Assembly: GCA_964501185.1 (NCBI GenBank)
Contig: CAZCRT010000002.1
Coordinates: forward strand, 58,680-122,679
Length of the DNA: 64,000 nt
Source: BS150m-G50 sp964501185 [NCBI: uncultured Bacteroidia bacterium]
GTDB lineage: Bacteria > CAIWAD01 > BS150m-G50
Direction of reading: 5' to 3'
Positions 26,271-37,085 of the stretch are shown here, piece after piece; positions within the stretch are counted from its first letter, which is position 1, and each line of letters opens with the position of its first letter. Under the pieces are notes generated by a model. That model saw only the letters and a program-made list of their open reading frames with translations, had not been told where the DNA came from and did no database searches. The translations under genes and the position numbers were made by a program.

Positions 26271-26766
26271 ATTTGATCTTGAGTGATCTGTAACAGCAAT
26301 AATAACAAGGGTGGAGGAAAGTGCAGATATTCTTCCAGGCTGCGAATTCAATACTGAAATACTGGATGTTTTAGCATTCTGGCCGGAATCGGGGAGAAAT
26401 CGGTGTGAATGGGGTCGTTTATGATCGATTATTTCGCTTGCGTTGATATATAACATGATGAAGTCATTCCCGCGCGTCTCGAAACCCAGGTCTCGCTTCA
26501 GGGGCGGGGATGACATAAGCAGTATGCGAATTACATTTAGTTTCGGCGGGATTGTAAAGAATTGAGAATGTTGAACGGTTACCCTCAGTAACAGATGCAT
26601 AAGTTCAGTACGCTGCAGAGAAACTGGCAACAAAGATGACCGATGCACAGGCTGACTTTGTTAAGAGTACATTATTAAAGAGCATCAGTATATATTTTGT
26701 GAACCAATTCAGGATAACCAGTTGCCCGGAGACAGATTGCCAGTAGCAGATAACAGTGACAACGCT
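26271..26766. other. Non-coding region between flagellin promoter and tex
   Basis: About 500 bases with no convincing gene. It contains a REP-like hairpin at 26463-26514 (separate entry) and a short inverted repeat GTTAC-5-GTAAC at about 26577. The A/T-rich 120 bases before tex presumably hold its promoter, but I find no hexamer pair with proper spacing. Confidence 0.55.
26463..26514. repeat. REP/MITE-like imperfect palindrome
   Basis: GTCATTCCCGC (26463-26473) pairs with GCGGGGATGAC (26504-26514), 11 pairs including one G-U, across 30 bases. Palindromes ending in GTCATTCCCGC/GCGGGAATGAC are a widespread class of bacterial dispersed intergenic repeat. Only one copy is seen in this window. 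Confidence 0.55.
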
Positions 26767-28995
26767 ATGTATCAGATGATTGCGAGCGATTTGAAGCTCA
26801 AAGTACAACAGGTTCAGCAGACCATTGCGCTGCTGGAGGAGGGGGACACTGTTCCCTTCATAACCCGCTACAGGCGGGAAGTAACCGGTGGTCTTGACGA
26901 AGAGATGATACGGAAGATTGAACTGCTGCTTGAGTGTGAGCAGAAACTGGCAGCCCGCAAGCTGCATATCGAAGGTGTCATCCGTAAACAGGATAAGTGG
27001 ACCGATGAACTTGCCGGGCAGCTCGGACGGATCACTGATGCAATAACGCTGGAAGATCTTTATCAACCTTACAAACCGCTCCGTCGTTCCCGTGAACGGC
27101 AGGCTCTACAGGCCGGTCTGGGAGATGCTGCTCTCCTGATGTGGCAGGCCTGTTTCCGGATGCCATCACCGGAGCAGGAGTTTTCCGGTGATAAGATTGC
27201 AACAATGGAGCAGGGGGTAGCGCATTTCATCCGTGATCCATACAGAACCGCACTGCTGTTTGATAACACTGACCATAATGCAGAGGAAGCATTTTCCGGT
27301 GTGGCCGATATCGTTGCCGCCTGGATCAGTACCACTCCTGTTTTACGGCAGGAACTGCGCAGACATCTCTGGCGAAGGGGGCAGCTTGAGTCACGACCGG
27401 CCAGGAAAAGTTCCACCACCGAAAGCAGGCACACAGATCAGCAGGAGGCTGCCAAATTCCGTCACTTTCTTGAATACTCGGAGCAGGCTTCCCATGTTCC
27501 ACCACATAGACTGCTGGCACTGAATCGGGGAGAGAAGCTGGGCGTGCTGCAGGTGAAACTTGTCCATCCCGGTTTTGATCCGCTGGTGACTATCAAACAG
27601 ATACTGAAGGTCCATAAAGAAGCGGCAGCATTCCCCTGGCTGGAGTCGGTGATAAAGGACAGCTGGCAACGCCTGCTCTTCCCCGCACTGACACGGGATA
27701 TTCGTCGGAGCCTGAGTGATACTGCCTGGACACACAGCTACCAGGTATACGGCCGGAATTTGAAGCAGCTGTTGATGCAGGCACCGCTTACCGACAGGGT
27801 GATCCTGGGAATTGATCCTGGTTTTCGCAGCGGGTGTAAAACGGCTGTTGTTGACTCAACCGGAAAATATCTCGAAGGCGGCGTTATCTATCCACATGCC
27901 CCGCAGTTGCGTCAGACTGAAGCAAAACTGGTACTCGCGCGGCTGGTTGATGACTACCAGGTTGACTGTATTGCTATCGGGAATGGCACTGCCTGCCGGG
28001 AGACAGAGGAGCTGGTGGCTGAAATGATCGAGGAAACAGAGTTGCCGGTTGTCTGGACAACAGTTTCAGAAGCAGGTGCTTCAGTATACTCTACTTCTGA
28101 AGCCGCCCGTGCGGAGTTTCCCGAACTGGAAGCAACGCAACGGGGAAACATCTCGATTGCCCGTCGATTACTCGACCCGCTTGCAGAGTTGATCAAAATT
28201 GATCCCTGTGCGCTGGGTGTCGGGCAGTATCAGCATGATGCAGACCAGAAAGAGCTGCAGGGTCATCTGGAAAGGATCGTCGGTGAGACCGTCAGCAGTG
28301 TGGGTGTTAATCTCAACACCGCTTCTGCACAGCTACTGGCATTTGTGGCCGGGTTGAAGCCGGGCACTGCAAATGCTATCGTCTCACACCGCGACCATGA
28401 GGGTAGATTTAAGACCCGTAACGAACTGATGCAGGTCGCAGGTATCGGTGCTGTTGCGTTCAGGCAGGCAGCAGGCTTTCTACGTATACCCGGTGGTGAC
28501 GAACCACTCGATGATACCGCCATTCATCCTGAGTCATATCCTGTTGTTACTTCCCTGCAGCACAGAACTTCGCTTTCCGGTGCACAACTGGGTGAGTGGC
28601 TGAGCACGCAATCGCACGCAGAGCAGATCGAACTGGCCTCTACTCTGCATGTCGGCCTGCCGACACTTCTGGATATCGCAGATGAATTGCAGAAACCGGG
28701 ACGCGATCCCCGCCATGAATTGCCGGGACCACTTTTTCGCAGTGATATTCTGACCATTGAGGAATTGCAGCCAGGTATTGTTTTAAGTGGCACAGTACGT
28801 AACCTGGTCGATTTTGGTGCATTTATTGATATTGGAATCAAGCAGGACGGACTGCTGCATCTCTCGCAGATGGGAAGGCAGATCCGGCATCCCCTCGATC
28901 TGTTAAGTATTGGTGAGACGGTGACAGTTGAAGTGCTGCAGGTTGACCCTGAGCGTGGCAGGATTTCGTTGAAGCTTACCGGAGGTGGCGGTTGA
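26767..28995 (+). CDS. tex: Tex-type S1 RNA-binding transcription accessory protein
   Basis: Tex binds nucleic acid and influences transcription; in several pathogens it affects toxin expression and stress survival. The 742-residue product has the N-terminal helical domain (TVPFITRYRREVTG), a YqgF/RNase H-like domain (GIDPGFRSGCKTAVVD, near residue 350), a helix-hairpin-helix region (VNLNTASAQLL to MQVAGIGAVAFRQA) and a C-terminal S1 domain (VLSGTVRNLVDFGAFIDIG). ATG 26767 gives the usual family start but lacks a clear ribosome site. A TTG at 26722 has AGGA seven bases upstream and would add 15 residues, so the start is uncertain. The TGA overlaps the next TTG. Confidence 0.94.
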   Translation: MYQMIASDLKLKVQQVQQTIALLEEGDTVPFITRYRREVTGGLDEEMIRKIELLLECEQKLAARKLHIEGVIRKQDKWTDELAGQLGRITDAITLEDLYQPYKPLRRSRERQALQAGLGDAALLMWQACFRMPSPEQEFSGDKIATMEQGVAHFIRDPYRTALLFDNTDHNAEEAFSGVADIVAAWISTTPVLRQELRRHLWRRGQLESRPARKSSTTESRHTDQQEAAKFRHFLEYSEQASHVPPHRLLALNRGEKLGVLQVKLVHPGFDPLVTIKQILKVHKEAAAFPWLESVIKDSWQRLLFPALTRDIRRSLSDTAWTHSYQVYGRNLKQLLMQAPLTDRVILGIDPGFRSGCKTAVVDSTGKYLEGGVIYPHAPQLRQTEAKLVLARLVDDYQVDCIAIGNGTACRETEELVAEMIEETELPVVWTTVSEAGASVYSTSEAARAEFPELEATQRGNISIARRLLDPLAELIKIDPCALGVGQYQHDADQKELQGHLERIVGETVSSVGVNLNTASAQLLAFVAGLKPGTANAIVSHRDHEGRFKTRNELMQVAGIGAVAFRQAAGFLRIPGGDEPLDDTAIHPESYPVVTSLQHRTSLSGAQLGEWLSTQSHAEQIELASTLHVGLPTLLDIADELQKPGRDPRHELPGPLFRSDILTIEELQPGIVLSGTVRNLVDFGAFIDIGIKQDGLLHLSQMGRQIRHPLDLLSIGETVTVEVLQVDPERGRISLKLTGGGG

Positions 28996-29624
28996 ACACC
29001 CGTCTGTTGACAATACTGCTTTTCACACTGGCTTTGCTCAAGTGTACTCCACATCCGCCGGACACACAGCTGGAGGATCCTGCAGCACTCTTTCTGGCGC
29101 GATATCATGCAGGTCAATATACTCTGGCTGCCGCCTCCTGGGAGGGGCACATAGGTATTGTGACCCGCGAGATCGATCAGCTGGTTTTACCATATCACCT
29201 GGAGTACAGAAATCAATCCCTGTATCTGGCACTGTTTTCACCTTTCGGGACTTTGCTGGGTGAAGTTGAAATCAATGACAATGGCACCATGATTGAATCA
29301 GCCTTACCCGGCTTCTTTGATCTTGAATCGACGTTGGTGGAAATCAGTGCGGATTCACTGGAAATTTCTCCAACAGATGCCTATTCTTATTTCTGGGGAA
29401 TTCCATTTGTCAGGGGATATCTGGATAATCCTGATATCAGTGTCAGTTTTGACAGTAAAAATCTCCCCCGGCGTATTACCATGGATAGTCAGGATGACAG
29501 GGAACTGCAGTACAGATTCAGGGAGATGACAGATGGTTCATTCTGGCCAAAGTCAATCCGCTATCACGATCCCGGGGAGCTGCAGGTTACGATCACTGTA
29601 AAGGAGCCGCAATATGATGACTGA
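28992..29624 (+). CDS. Probable exported lipoprotein, possibly LolB-like
   Basis: A 210-residue protein with a hydrophobic N-terminus (LLTILLFTLALLKC) and a Cys at about residue 18. The residue before the Cys is Lys, which is poor for a lipobox, so lipidation is uncertain. The rest is predicted beta-rich with alternating hydrophobics (YRNQSLYLALFSPFGTLLGE) and late LPRRITM and PKSIRYHDPGELQVTITV. This pattern recalls LolB and the DUF4292 outer-membrane lipoproteins, but I cannot confirm homology. TTG 28992 is the start: GGAGGT lies five bases upstream and the codon overlaps the tex stop. It ends overlapping a glycosyltransferase gene. Confidence 0.6.
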   Translation: MNTRLLTILLFTLALLKCTPHPPDTQLEDPAALFLARYHAGQYTLAAASWEGHIGIVTREIDQLVLPYHLEYRNQSLYLALFSPFGTLLGEVEINDNGTMIESALPGFFDLESTLVEISADSLEISPTDAYSYFWGIPFVRGYLDNPDISVSFDSKNLPRRITMDSQDDRELQYRFREMTDGSFWPKSIRYHDPGELQVTITVKEPQYDD

Positions 29625-30543
29625 AATATCGGTTCTGATTCCAAGTTACAATGAAGCTGAATCGTTACCTGAACTGCTGAAGCAGATTGAGGATGTACTC
29701 AGCGGTATTACCACCGACTGGGAAATACTTATCGTCGACGATGGCTCTACTGATGATACTACAGAACTTGTCATGAAACTGCGTGCTGCTGAGAACAGGG
29801 TCAAGTACATCCGGCTGCGGCGCAACAGTGGCAAAGCTGCCGCACTGGAAGCCGGTTTCAGGGAAGTACGCGGTAAGTATGTTTTCACAATGGATGCTGA
29901 TCTGCAGGATGATCCACAGGAGATCCCCCGCTTTCTGGAAATGCTGAAAGAAGGTTATGACCTCGTATCTGGATGGAAGAAGAAGCGTTATGATCCCCTT
30001 TCAAAAACCATTCCCTCGAAACTGTTCAACCGTGTAACCTCCTTTTTCGCCGGTATCAGACTGCATGACTTCAATTGTGGTTTTAAAGCTTATCGGCGCG
30101 AGGTCATCGAAGAGGTGGAGATTTATGGTGAACTGCATCGCTATATCCCTGCCCTGGCGGTTGCACGGGGTTTCAGGGTAGGTGAGATGGTTGTCAAACA
30201 TCATCCCCGTCGTCACGGTGTAACCAAGTATGGAGTAGGGCGCTTCTTCAAAGGGCCGATGGATCTGTTGACAGTGATATTTCTTTCCCGCTTTACCCGG
30301 AAACCCCTGCACCTTTTTGGTTTTATCGGTACGCTCTCCATGTTTGTCGGTGGACTGGTGCTTGGTTACCTTGTGTGGTGGAAGTTGACTGGTAATTCGT
30401 TATCCAACCGGCCGCTGTTATTTTTCGGTGTACTGGCAATTATCGTCGGCGTACAGTTCATCTCTTTCGGTCTGCTGGGGGAGATGATAACCAGTGGTTC
30501 ATCCCGCAAGGAGTATTCCGTTCAGCAGAAGGAGCTAGATTGA
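29614..30543 (+). CDS. Polyprenyl-phosphate glycosyltransferase (GT2, DPM1/GtrB type)
   Basis: A 309-residue enzyme. The GT-A domain covers residues about 1-225: [42 protein letters not shown], the DXD-containing MDADLQDDPQEI and LHDFNCGFKAYRREV. Two C-terminal transmembrane helices (about 235-260 and 268-292) are typical of enzymes that load a sugar onto dolichyl- or undecaprenyl-phosphate. The lipid-linked sugar would then serve periplasmic glycosylation. AAGGAG at 29601-29606 supports ATG 29614. It overlaps its neighbours on both sides and begins a run of three glycosyltransferases. Confidence 0.86.
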   Translation: MMTEISVLIPSYNEAESLPELLKQIEDVLSGITTDWEILIVDDGSTDDTTELVMKLRAAENRVKYIRLRRNSGKAAALEAGFREVRGKYVFTMDADLQDDPQEIPRFLEMLKEGYDLVSGWKKKRYDPLSKTIPSKLFNRVTSFFAGIRLHDFNCGFKAYRREVIEEVEIYGELHRYIPALAVARGFRVGEMVVKHHPRRHGVTKYGVGRFFKGPMDLLTVIFLSRFTRKPLHLFGFIGTLSMFVGGLVLGYLVWWKLTGNSLSNRPLLFFGVLAIIVGVQFISFGLLGEMITSGSSRKEYSVQQKELD

Positions 30544-31769
30544 AGATTTGCGCCCTGACACACACTTACCCCCGTTTTCAACGTGATACAAACGGCCCCT
30601 TTGTTGAATTTCTGCTGGAGGAACTGGCCAGTCGTGAACATGAAGTTCACCTGCTGACAGCCTGGGATGAGAAGATCTCTACAGCAAGGGCTGATAAGAA
30701 AGTAAAACTTCACACATATCGTTACGCCTGGCCAGGCAGCCTGCATATTCTGGGTTATTCCCGGACTATAAGAGCAGACATAACACTGAAATTCAAGATG
30801 CTGTTGCTGGCACCACTTATGATTATTGCGGGTACGATCGCTTTTTACCGCCTGGTCCGAAAAGTGAAGCCGGATCTTCTGCACGCACACTGGTATCTTC
30901 CTAACGGCTTCATGGCTTCAGTTGTATCACGATTGACCGGAGTGCCACTTGTAGCCACCCTGCATGGCTCCGATGTATTTGTGTCGGAGAAACCGGGGAT
31001 ATACAGCTGGATGACCCGTTACACCAATCGTACTGCAAAACGTCTCACATCCTGTTCACCTGAATTGCGTGATCGAATCTGTGCCACAGGTTTTCCTAAA
31101 CTGATGAGCAGGGTGATTCCCTACGCTGTTGATCCTGAGTTGGAGCACCCCATAGCTGATCCGGAGGTTACTGAGAAGTTGCGGGAGCAATACGAGCTTC
31201 AGGATTGCAAAGTACTGCTCTGCCTCGGCCGTCTGGTCTATAAGAAGGGGTTTGAGTATGCGATACGGGCGCTGTCTGAAGTTTTGAAGCATTATCCTGA
31301 TGCGCGTTTACTGATTGCCGGCGGAGGTGATCTGGAGCAGGAACTGCGTTCTATCAGCAGAGAGTGTGGAGTTGAGGGGGTTGTGATATTTACCGGTGAA
31401 CTGCTGAGAGACCGTCTGGCAAGCCACCTGGCGCTGGCGGATATTTTCCTGATGCCCTCTATCCATGACCTTGCCGGCAATGTTGACGGCCTGCCCAATG
31501 TTATTCTCGAGGCGATGGCTTACGGCTTGCCGATAATTGCCACTGAGATAACCGGTATTCCGCTGGCTGTGCAGGATGGTGAAAATGGATATCTGATCCC
31601 GGAAAAGGATGTACCAGCGCTGACGGAAGCAGCTCTGCAATTGCTGGCAAGCAGGGAACGACGGCGTCGTTTTGGTGAAAACTCCAGACGTTTCATAAAG
31701 GAGCGTCTCAACTGGCGTGATGTGGCAAGCCGTTATGAAGAACTATTTCAGGAAATGAGCGCGGAATGA
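30540..31769 (+). CDS. GT4-family glycosyltransferase
   Basis: A 409-residue GT-B enzyme. The N-terminal acceptor domain starts KICALTHTYPRFQRDTNGPF, with HAHWYLPNGFMA and ATLHGSDVFV typical of GT4. The donor domain has LCLGRLVYKKGFEYAI, AGGGDLEQEL and the E-x7-E motif around NVILEAMAYGLPIIATE. This resembles nucleotide-sugar-dependent enzymes such as WecG/PimB relatives. TTG 30540 is chosen: AGAAGGAG is five bases upstream, the codon overlaps the preceding TGA (TTGA) and no in-frame ATG is near. It overlaps the next gene by four bases. Confidence 0.88.
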   Translation: MKICALTHTYPRFQRDTNGPFVEFLLEELASREHEVHLLTAWDEKISTARADKKVKLHTYRYAWPGSLHILGYSRTIRADITLKFKMLLLAPLMIIAGTIAFYRLVRKVKPDLLHAHWYLPNGFMASVVSRLTGVPLVATLHGSDVFVSEKPGIYSWMTRYTNRTAKRLTSCSPELRDRICATGFPKLMSRVIPYAVDPELEHPIADPEVTEKLREQYELQDCKVLLCLGRLVYKKGFEYAIRALSEVLKHYPDARLLIAGGGDLEQELRSISRECGVEGVVIFTGELLRDRLASHLALADIFLMPSIHDLAGNVDGLPNVILEAMAYGLPIIATEITGIPLAVQDGENGYLIPEKDVPALTEAALQLLASRERRRRFGENSRRFIKERLNWRDVASRYEELFQEMSAE

Positions 31770-32932
31770 AGATCTGCCTGGTGCAGCAGCATCCCATAGA
31801 ACCGGGGAAAACACCGGCGGCTATTCTACGCTATCTGAAACTGGCGGAACATTTCTCTACCTCAAATCAGGTCATTCTGATTACTCCGGGCCCGGGGATG
31901 CAGCATGGAAAGAGTATGTTTAACGGTATGCCCTGTTACCGGGTACCAACTCCCGGTACCGGTTGGAAATGGCTGGATATGCTCTTTTTTTCAGTACTGT
32001 TGCTGCCTGTATTATGGCAGGTATCCCGTCGCGAGAGCCCGGATATCTGGTTTGTTGATGAGCTGTTTGTCGGGCTGGCTCTGCCGTGGATGCGTCTTTT
32101 TGACAGGAGTCCGGTGAATTACGATGTAATGGGGATTCACTACTACCAGGTCAGGAAACACAACAGAAACTTGTTACGCCACTGGCTGCTCGGTGGAACT
32201 TACGCCCTGCTGGAGCACCTGACCATCCTGGGCAGTACTTTCCTTACTACAGTTAATGAGGCACATCGCCATGTTCTCAGGCGCTGGACTGAAAAGCCGG
32301 TGCATGTGATACGCGATGCTGCCGAGTTTCTGCCTCCCACTGACAGCGATAAGGAAATATCAATTCCACTCCGGCAAACCGGTGAGGTCTGGTTGACCTT
32401 TATAGGTAAGCTCTCCAATCGTCGCCTGGATGATCTGTTTGAGATACTGCCGGGTGTTTTTGAAGAGTGCCGGGAGCTGCGGGTACTGATTGTTGGGGAT
32501 GGTCCTTTCCGTGACCGTTATCATATCTGGGCCCGTCAACCGCATCTGGCAAAAAAGATATTCTTCCACGATTTTGTGCCACATAGCAGATTGCCGGAGT
32601 TTGCTCCACTGACAGATATTGCATATTCCGATGATTGGTCTGACATCGGTTTCCCGATGAAAGTGTTTGAGTACATGCAGCTGGAGCTTGCAATGCTGGT
32701 GGAGGATACCGCTGCTGTGAGAGAAGTTCTGGTGCATGAGGAGAACGCACTGCTGTACCGTGGCCAGTCCGGACTCCGTGCAGCGCTGATACGTCTGGTT
32801 AAGGATAGCGAGTTGCGCAGGCAGCTTGGTGAGCAGGCAGGAAGAGAATCGTTACAACATACCTGGGAGCGGAGAGTAGATCAGTTTGTTGAACTCTATG
32901 AAAAGTATTCCAGCGACAGGAGAAGTATCTGA
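31766..32932 (+). CDS. Glycosyltransferase, GT-B fold
   Basis: A 388-residue protein of the GT4-like superfamily. The N-terminus reads KICLVQQHPIEPGKTPAAIL; a hydrophobic segment (residues about 70-90) may hold it at the membrane. The donor half has VWLTFIGKLSNRRLDDLFE, LIVGDGPFRDRY and SDIGFPMKVFEYMQLELAML, followed by EENALLYRG. The Glu of the donor-binding motif is present in KVFEYMQ. Substrates are unknown. It begins at an ATGA overlap and ends one base before the LytM lipoprotein start, so all five genes from tex onward can be one transcript. Confidence 0.82.
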   Translation: MKICLVQQHPIEPGKTPAAILRYLKLAEHFSTSNQVILITPGPGMQHGKSMFNGMPCYRVPTPGTGWKWLDMLFFSVLLLPVLWQVSRRESPDIWFVDELFVGLALPWMRLFDRSPVNYDVMGIHYYQVRKHNRNLLRHWLLGGTYALLEHLTILGSTFLTTVNEAHRHVLRRWTEKPVHVIRDAAEFLPPTDSDKEISIPLRQTGEVWLTFIGKLSNRRLDDLFEILPGVFEECRELRVLIVGDGPFRDRYHIWARQPHLAKKIFFHDFVPHSRLPEFAPLTDIAYSDDWSDIGFPMKVFEYMQLELAMLVEDTAAVREVLVHEENALLYRGQSGLRAALIRLVKDSELRRQLGEQAGRESLQHTWERRVDQFVELYEKYSSDRRSI

Positions 32933-32933
32933 G

Positions 32934-34232
32934 TTGAATACTTTCAAGTCCACACTGTTGCTATTGGCTGCACTCCTGCTTCTTACCGGCTGCCCTTCGG
33001 AGCAGCTGGAACCTCAACTTGATTCACTCCCGCAACTTGATCCCGGGCCGAAAGCAGAGTTATCTCTGAAAGCAGCACCGGTGGAACCGTTGCAATATCA
33101 TGAAGTGGTTCCAGGTGATGCCTATTCACTGATGCTGGCAGAGCTATCCTACGACGAACAGCGCGATGTGATACATTTACTCAGCCACTATGTCCCAAGT
33201 CGCAGACTGCAACCGGGGCTTCGTTATGCTTACCGCCTGCATGCAGATGGCACCCTTGATTCACTGCTGTTTCATCATCGTCCCGATTCAATACTGGTAG
33301 TGCAGCGTGCTGGAGATGGATTTCAGATTGAACATCGAGCATTGCCCGTCAGATCAGAGTGGTTTTTCTTTGATGGAATAATCGTGGGAAGCCTTTACGA
33401 GTCGATGGTTGCGAAGGGTGTTCCACTGGAAGCGGTTGTTTCGTATACAGACATATTCCAATGGGATGTAGATTTCTTTGTCGATTGCCGTGAAGGGGAC
33501 AGCTGGTCGTTACTGCTGGAAAAACGCTTTGTTGAGGATGTTGACGGATGGCGTTTATTTCTGTACGGACCGTTACGTTATGCCACTTACGGACAGAGCA
33601 ACAGGACTATGGAAGCCTGGCGCATGGCGATTCCAGAGGGCAGGTCAGGTTTCTTCAACAGCGATGGTGAGCCATTTGCCAAAACTTTTCTGAAATCCCC
33701 CTTGAACTATCGGCGTATTTCGTCGCATTTCAGCAGGGGGCGCTTTCATCCGGTTCTGAAGATTACCCGTCCCCACAATGGTGTTGATTTCGCTGCGGCC
33801 AGAGGGACTCCGGTGGTTGCTTCCGGTGATGGAACTGTTGTTGCACTCGAATTTCAGCGCAGTGGTATGGGGCGTTATGTGAAAATACGTCACTTCAACC
33901 GCAGCTATCAGACCATCTATGGTCATCTTTCACGTTACAGCAAGGGTTTAAGGGTGGGGCAGAAAGTTGCACAGGGACAGGTGATAGGATATGTCGGTTC
34001 TACAGGTCTTTCAACAGGGCCTCACCTGCACTATACATTCCTGATTGACGGCCGGGCTGTTGATCCGATGCGCATTCCAAATCCAAGTCAGGATCCACTT
34101 TCACCGGAAGAGTTACAGTATCTTGAAGCAGATATCAGCGTCACTGATAGTCTGCTGGTATTGAGCAGTACTCTCATATCGGAAGTTGATCCCGGAATGC
34201 TCTCAATCAGCGCTGAAGACCGGCTCCAGTAA
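32934..34232 (+). CDS. M23 (LytM) peptidase lipoprotein
   Basis: About 432 residues with a signal peptide and a good lipobox LLLTGC (Cys about residue 20), so it is probably tethered to a membrane. Residues about 280-375 form the M23 domain with zinc ligands His281 and Asp285 (HNGVDFAAARGTPV), YGHLS, and His364-x-His366 (GPHLHYTF). All catalytic residues are kept, so it is expected to cut peptide cross-links in peptidoglycan, in contrast to the degenerate protein at the right end of the window. TTG 32934 is inferred: AGGAG lies eleven bases upstream and the signal peptide starts properly there; ATG 32898 would give an abnormally long N-terminus without a ribosome site. Confidence 0.9.
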   Translation: MNTFKSTLLLLAALLLLTGCPSEQLEPQLDSLPQLDPGPKAELSLKAAPVEPLQYHEVVPGDAYSLMLAELSYDEQRDVIHLLSHYVPSRRLQPGLRYAYRLHADGTLDSLLFHHRPDSILVVQRAGDGFQIEHRALPVRSEWFFFDGIIVGSLYESMVAKGVPLEAVVSYTDIFQWDVDFFVDCREGDSWSLLLEKRFVEDVDGWRLFLYGPLRYATYGQSNRTMEAWRMAIPEGRSGFFNSDGEPFAKTFLKSPLNYRRISSHFSRGRFHPVLKITRPHNGVDFAAARGTPVVASGDGTVVALEFQRSGMGRYVKIRHFNRSYQTIYGHLSRYSKGLRVGQKVAQGQVIGYVGSTGLSTGPHLHYTFLIDGRAVDPMRIPNPSQDPLSPEELQYLEADISVTDSLLVLSSTLISEVDPGMLSISAEDRLQ

Positions 34233-34274
34233 GCCGGGCAGCAAGCACAAAGAAAAGCCCGGCTTTCGCCGGGC
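34231..34274 (-). terminator. Three-part repeat with a minus-strand terminator
   Basis: GCCGGGC (34233-34239), GCCCGGC (34257-34263) and GCCGGGC (34268-34274) can pair in two mutually exclusive ways. On the minus strand the inner pair gives GCCCGGC-GAAA-GCCGGGC followed by TTTTCTTTG, a strong intrinsic terminator. In the plus direction the alternative hairpin AAGCCGGGC/GCCCGGCTT has a poor T-run. It follows the LytM gene directly. No minus-strand gene feeds it; see findings. Confidence 0.65.
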
Positions 34275-35836
<1,562 letters not shown>

Positions 35837-35839
35837 TCC

Positions 35840-37036
35840 ATGAATTTCGCTACTGTCAAGGATATCTGTGTTGCCGGGAAACGGGTACTGGTCCGCGTAG
35901 ATTTCAATGTCCCCCTGGATAAAGAGGGTAATGTGAGTGATGACCTGCGTTTGCGGGCCGCTCTCACAACTATCAACTATCTGCGGGGTGCCCGGGCGCG
36001 TATAGTATTGCTTTCTCACCTGGGCAGACCTGATGGGAAGATTAAACCGGAGTATTCTCTGAAACCGGTGCAATCGGCTCTTTCCAGGCTTCTGGATACA
36101 AATGTGAAATTTGTTTCTGACTGTGTTGGGGCCAGGGTAGAGAAAGCTGTAGACCAGCTGGAAGAAGGCGGTGTTCTCCTGCTTGAGAACCTCCGCTATC
36201 ATCCGGAAGAGAAAAAGAATGACCCACACTTCGCAGCCGCATTAGCCAGGTTGGGTGATGTTTATGTGAATGACGCATTCGGGGCTGCTCACAGGGCGCA
36301 CGCTTCTACCTCTGCCCTGCCCATGAGTATGCCGATAGTCGCAGCCGGTTTTCTGATGGAGAAGGAACTGCTGTTTCTCAATAAAGCACTTGAGGATCCC
36401 AGGCGTCCCTTTACCGCACTTCTGGGTGGTGCCAAAATATCCGGCAAGATCGATGTGATACAAAGTCTCTTTGACCGTGTTGATAACATCCTCATTGGTG
36501 GTGGCATGATGTACACCTTCCTCAAAGCCCGGGGCTACGAGATCGGTGCTTCAATTCTTGAGGATGACCGGATAGAAATGGCCAGGGAAATCATCGAGAA
36601 AGCAGGGGAAAGCAAGGTTAACCTTTACCTGCCGATGGATACGCTGGTAGCACCGTCTCTGGACGCTCCAGAAGGTAAACAGTACGGTGTGGCTGAAATG
36701 CCTGAAGACCAGTACGGCGTTGATATCGGTCAGGCAACGATTTCGAAGTACAGTGAGATCATCAGACAATCCGGTACCATGCTCTGGAATGGCCCGATGG
36801 GTATTTTTGAAAAGCCACAGTTTGCTCATGGTACCTACGCTATGGCTGAAGCTGCAGCTGCAATAGCAGCTCATGGGGGTGTCAGTATCATAGGTGGTGG
36901 CGATTCAGCTGCGGCAGTTCGTCAGAGCGGTCAGGCTGATAATATGACACACATCTCAACAGGCGGCGGGGCATCGCTGGAGCTGCTGGAAGGGAAAACA
37001 CTTCCTGGGGTCGAGGCTCTCATAAGGCCCTGGTAA
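35840..37036 (+). CDS. pgk: Phosphoglycerate kinase
   Basis: PGK transfers phosphate from 1,3-bisphosphoglycerate to ADP, the first ATP-yielding step of glycolysis. The 398-residue length is standard. The N-terminal substrate site has RVDFNVPLDKEG, LLSHLGRPDGK and VLLLENLRYHPEEK; the nucleotide domain has LLGGAKISGKIDVI, LWNGPMGIFEKPQF and GGGDSAAAVRQ. Only three bases separate it from gap and no strong ribosome site is seen, so translation is probably coupled. A clear terminator follows the stop codon. Confidence 0.98.
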   Translation: MNFATVKDICVAGKRVLVRVDFNVPLDKEGNVSDDLRLRAALTTINYLRGARARIVLLSHLGRPDGKIKPEYSLKPVQSALSRLLDTNVKFVSDCVGARVEKAVDQLEEGGVLLLENLRYHPEEKKNDPHFAAALARLGDVYVNDAFGAAHRAHASTSALPMSMPIVAAGFLMEKELLFLNKALEDPRRPFTALLGGAKISGKIDVIQSLFDRVDNILIGGGMMYTFLKARGYEIGASILEDDRIEMAREIIEKAGESKVNLYLPMDTLVAPSLDAPEGKQYGVAEMPEDQYGVDIGQATISKYSEIIRQSGTMLWNGPMGIFEKPQFAHGTYAMAEAAAAIAAHGGVSIIGGGDSAAAVRQSGQADNMTHISTGGGASLELLEGKTLPGVEALIRPW

Positions 37037-37060
37037 TAGTTTTATCAGTAAGATCATGAT

Positions 37061-37085
37061 AAGGGGCGTAAAGCCCCTTTTTTAT
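37061..37085 (+). terminator. Rho-independent terminator after pgk
   Basis: AAGGGGC (37061-37067), loop GTAAA, GCCCCTT (37073-37079), then a run of T to 37083. A classic intrinsic terminator 25 bases after the pgk stop. It abuts the stop codon of the converging radical-SAM gene. Confidence 0.9.

Noticed and set aside
26268-26648. 126-codon minus-strand frame between flagellin and tex
   Set aside because: It runs through the REP-like palindrome and the flagellin promoter, has no ribosome site and no recognisable domain.
28524-29150. 208-codon minus-strand frame over the end of tex
   Set aside because: Antisense to the S1 domain of Tex and to the start of the lipoprotein gene; composition looks random.
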